From an uncultured Acidobacteriota bacterium (lineage in GTDB: Bacteria; Acidobacteriota; Terriglobia; Terriglobales; Acidobacteriaceae), in NCBI GenBank assembly GCA_903932385.1, contig CAIZGA010000332.1, positions 1 through 5,398 of the forward strand: a stretch of DNA of 5,398 bases, in the 5' to 3' direction. The position numbers and the translations under genes were made by a program. How positions within the stretch are numbered: the stretch's first letter is position 1; every line of letters starts with the position of its first letter. The notes beneath the pieces are model-generated. The model was not told the origin of the DNA. It saw only the letters and a program-made list of their open reading frames with translations, and did not search any database. Below, piece by piece: positions 5,280 to 5,398 of the stretch.

Positions 5280-5321
5280 ACTGCCGGCAACTGGATCCAA
5301 CACATAGCAGAACAAATTCAT

Positions 5322-5359
5322 GGGCGTCCGGATCTCTTTTTTGGGGAGTTCGGACGCCC
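5322..5359. terminator. Strong GC hairpin after the YXWGXW gene, possible terminator without a T-tract
   Basis: GGGCGTCCG (5322-5330) and CGGACGCCC (5351-5359) form a perfect 9-bp stem around a 20-nt loop, with further weak pairing inside (CTC 5334-5336 with GAG 5346-5348). A run of six T lies inside the loop, not after the stem, and neither strand has a T-run following it. It could end the upstream transcript as a non-canonical hairpin, or stabilise its 3' end. Confidence 0.4.
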
Positions 5360-5378
5360 GCTGAATTTAAATCGGCAA

Positions 5379-5394
5379 TGTTCCACGTGGAACA
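5379..5394. promoter_or_regulatory. parS centromere-like site, copy 2
   Basis: TGTTCCACGTGGAACA repeats copy 1 exactly, 583 bp away centre to centre. Symmetry stops at 16 bp here (A on both flanks), so only the core is shared, which argues for selection on ParB binding rather than a recent duplication of the surrounding DNA. It lies just before the window edge, where parA would be expected. Confidence 0.92.
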
Positions 5395-5398
5395 ATTA

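Overview
The window is chromosomal DNA from a GC-rich bacterium. It reads best as a relative of the Acidobacteriaceae (Acidobacteriota), an inference from gene order and protein style rather than from a marker gene. The flanking genes are GC-rich (67% G+C in one counted 60-base line of plsC). A block in the middle, about 1313-3330, is much poorer in G+C (38% in a counted line of the nuclease gene, 45% in one of the methylase gene).

Layout from left to right: the 3' end of folC (folate polyglutamylation), plsC (lysophosphatidate acyltransferase), a two-gene restriction-modification module, a class I amidotransferase-like hydrolase of peptidase family C26, rsmG (16S rRNA G527 methyltransferase), and a small secreted YXWGXW-repeat protein. 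Two identical 16-bp sites matching the ParB-binding parS consensus lie on either side of the small secreted gene. rsmG followed by parS sites is the usual entry to the parAB partition locus near the replication origin, so parA/parB probably lie just beyond the right edge.

The most distinctive content is the central module. The plus-strand gene (1332-2216) is a homologue of the type IIE restriction endonuclease NaeI: the Glu/Asp/Asp-x-Lys catalytic residues keep exactly the spacing I recall for NaeI, and the C-terminal domain shares a near-identical stretch. The minus-strand gene (2220-3170) is a complete cytosine-5 DNA methyltransferase. The two meet tail to tail with 3 nt between stop codons. 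Together they should protect the cell against foreign DNA, with GCCGGC (the NaeI site) as the predicted target. The module is compositionally foreign and sits between plsC and the C26 hydrolase gene without visibly damaging either.

Control appears to be local. The nuclease gene starts 19 nt after plsC with its own strong Shine-Dalgarno, so it may be read from plsC transcription. The methylase and hydrolase genes diverge from an AT-rich 170-bp region with four TGAGT cores (one inverted) and an extended -10 promoter facing the hydrolase. The hydrolase and rsmG are 4 nt apart and probably cotranscribed, with a likely terminator after the first parS site.
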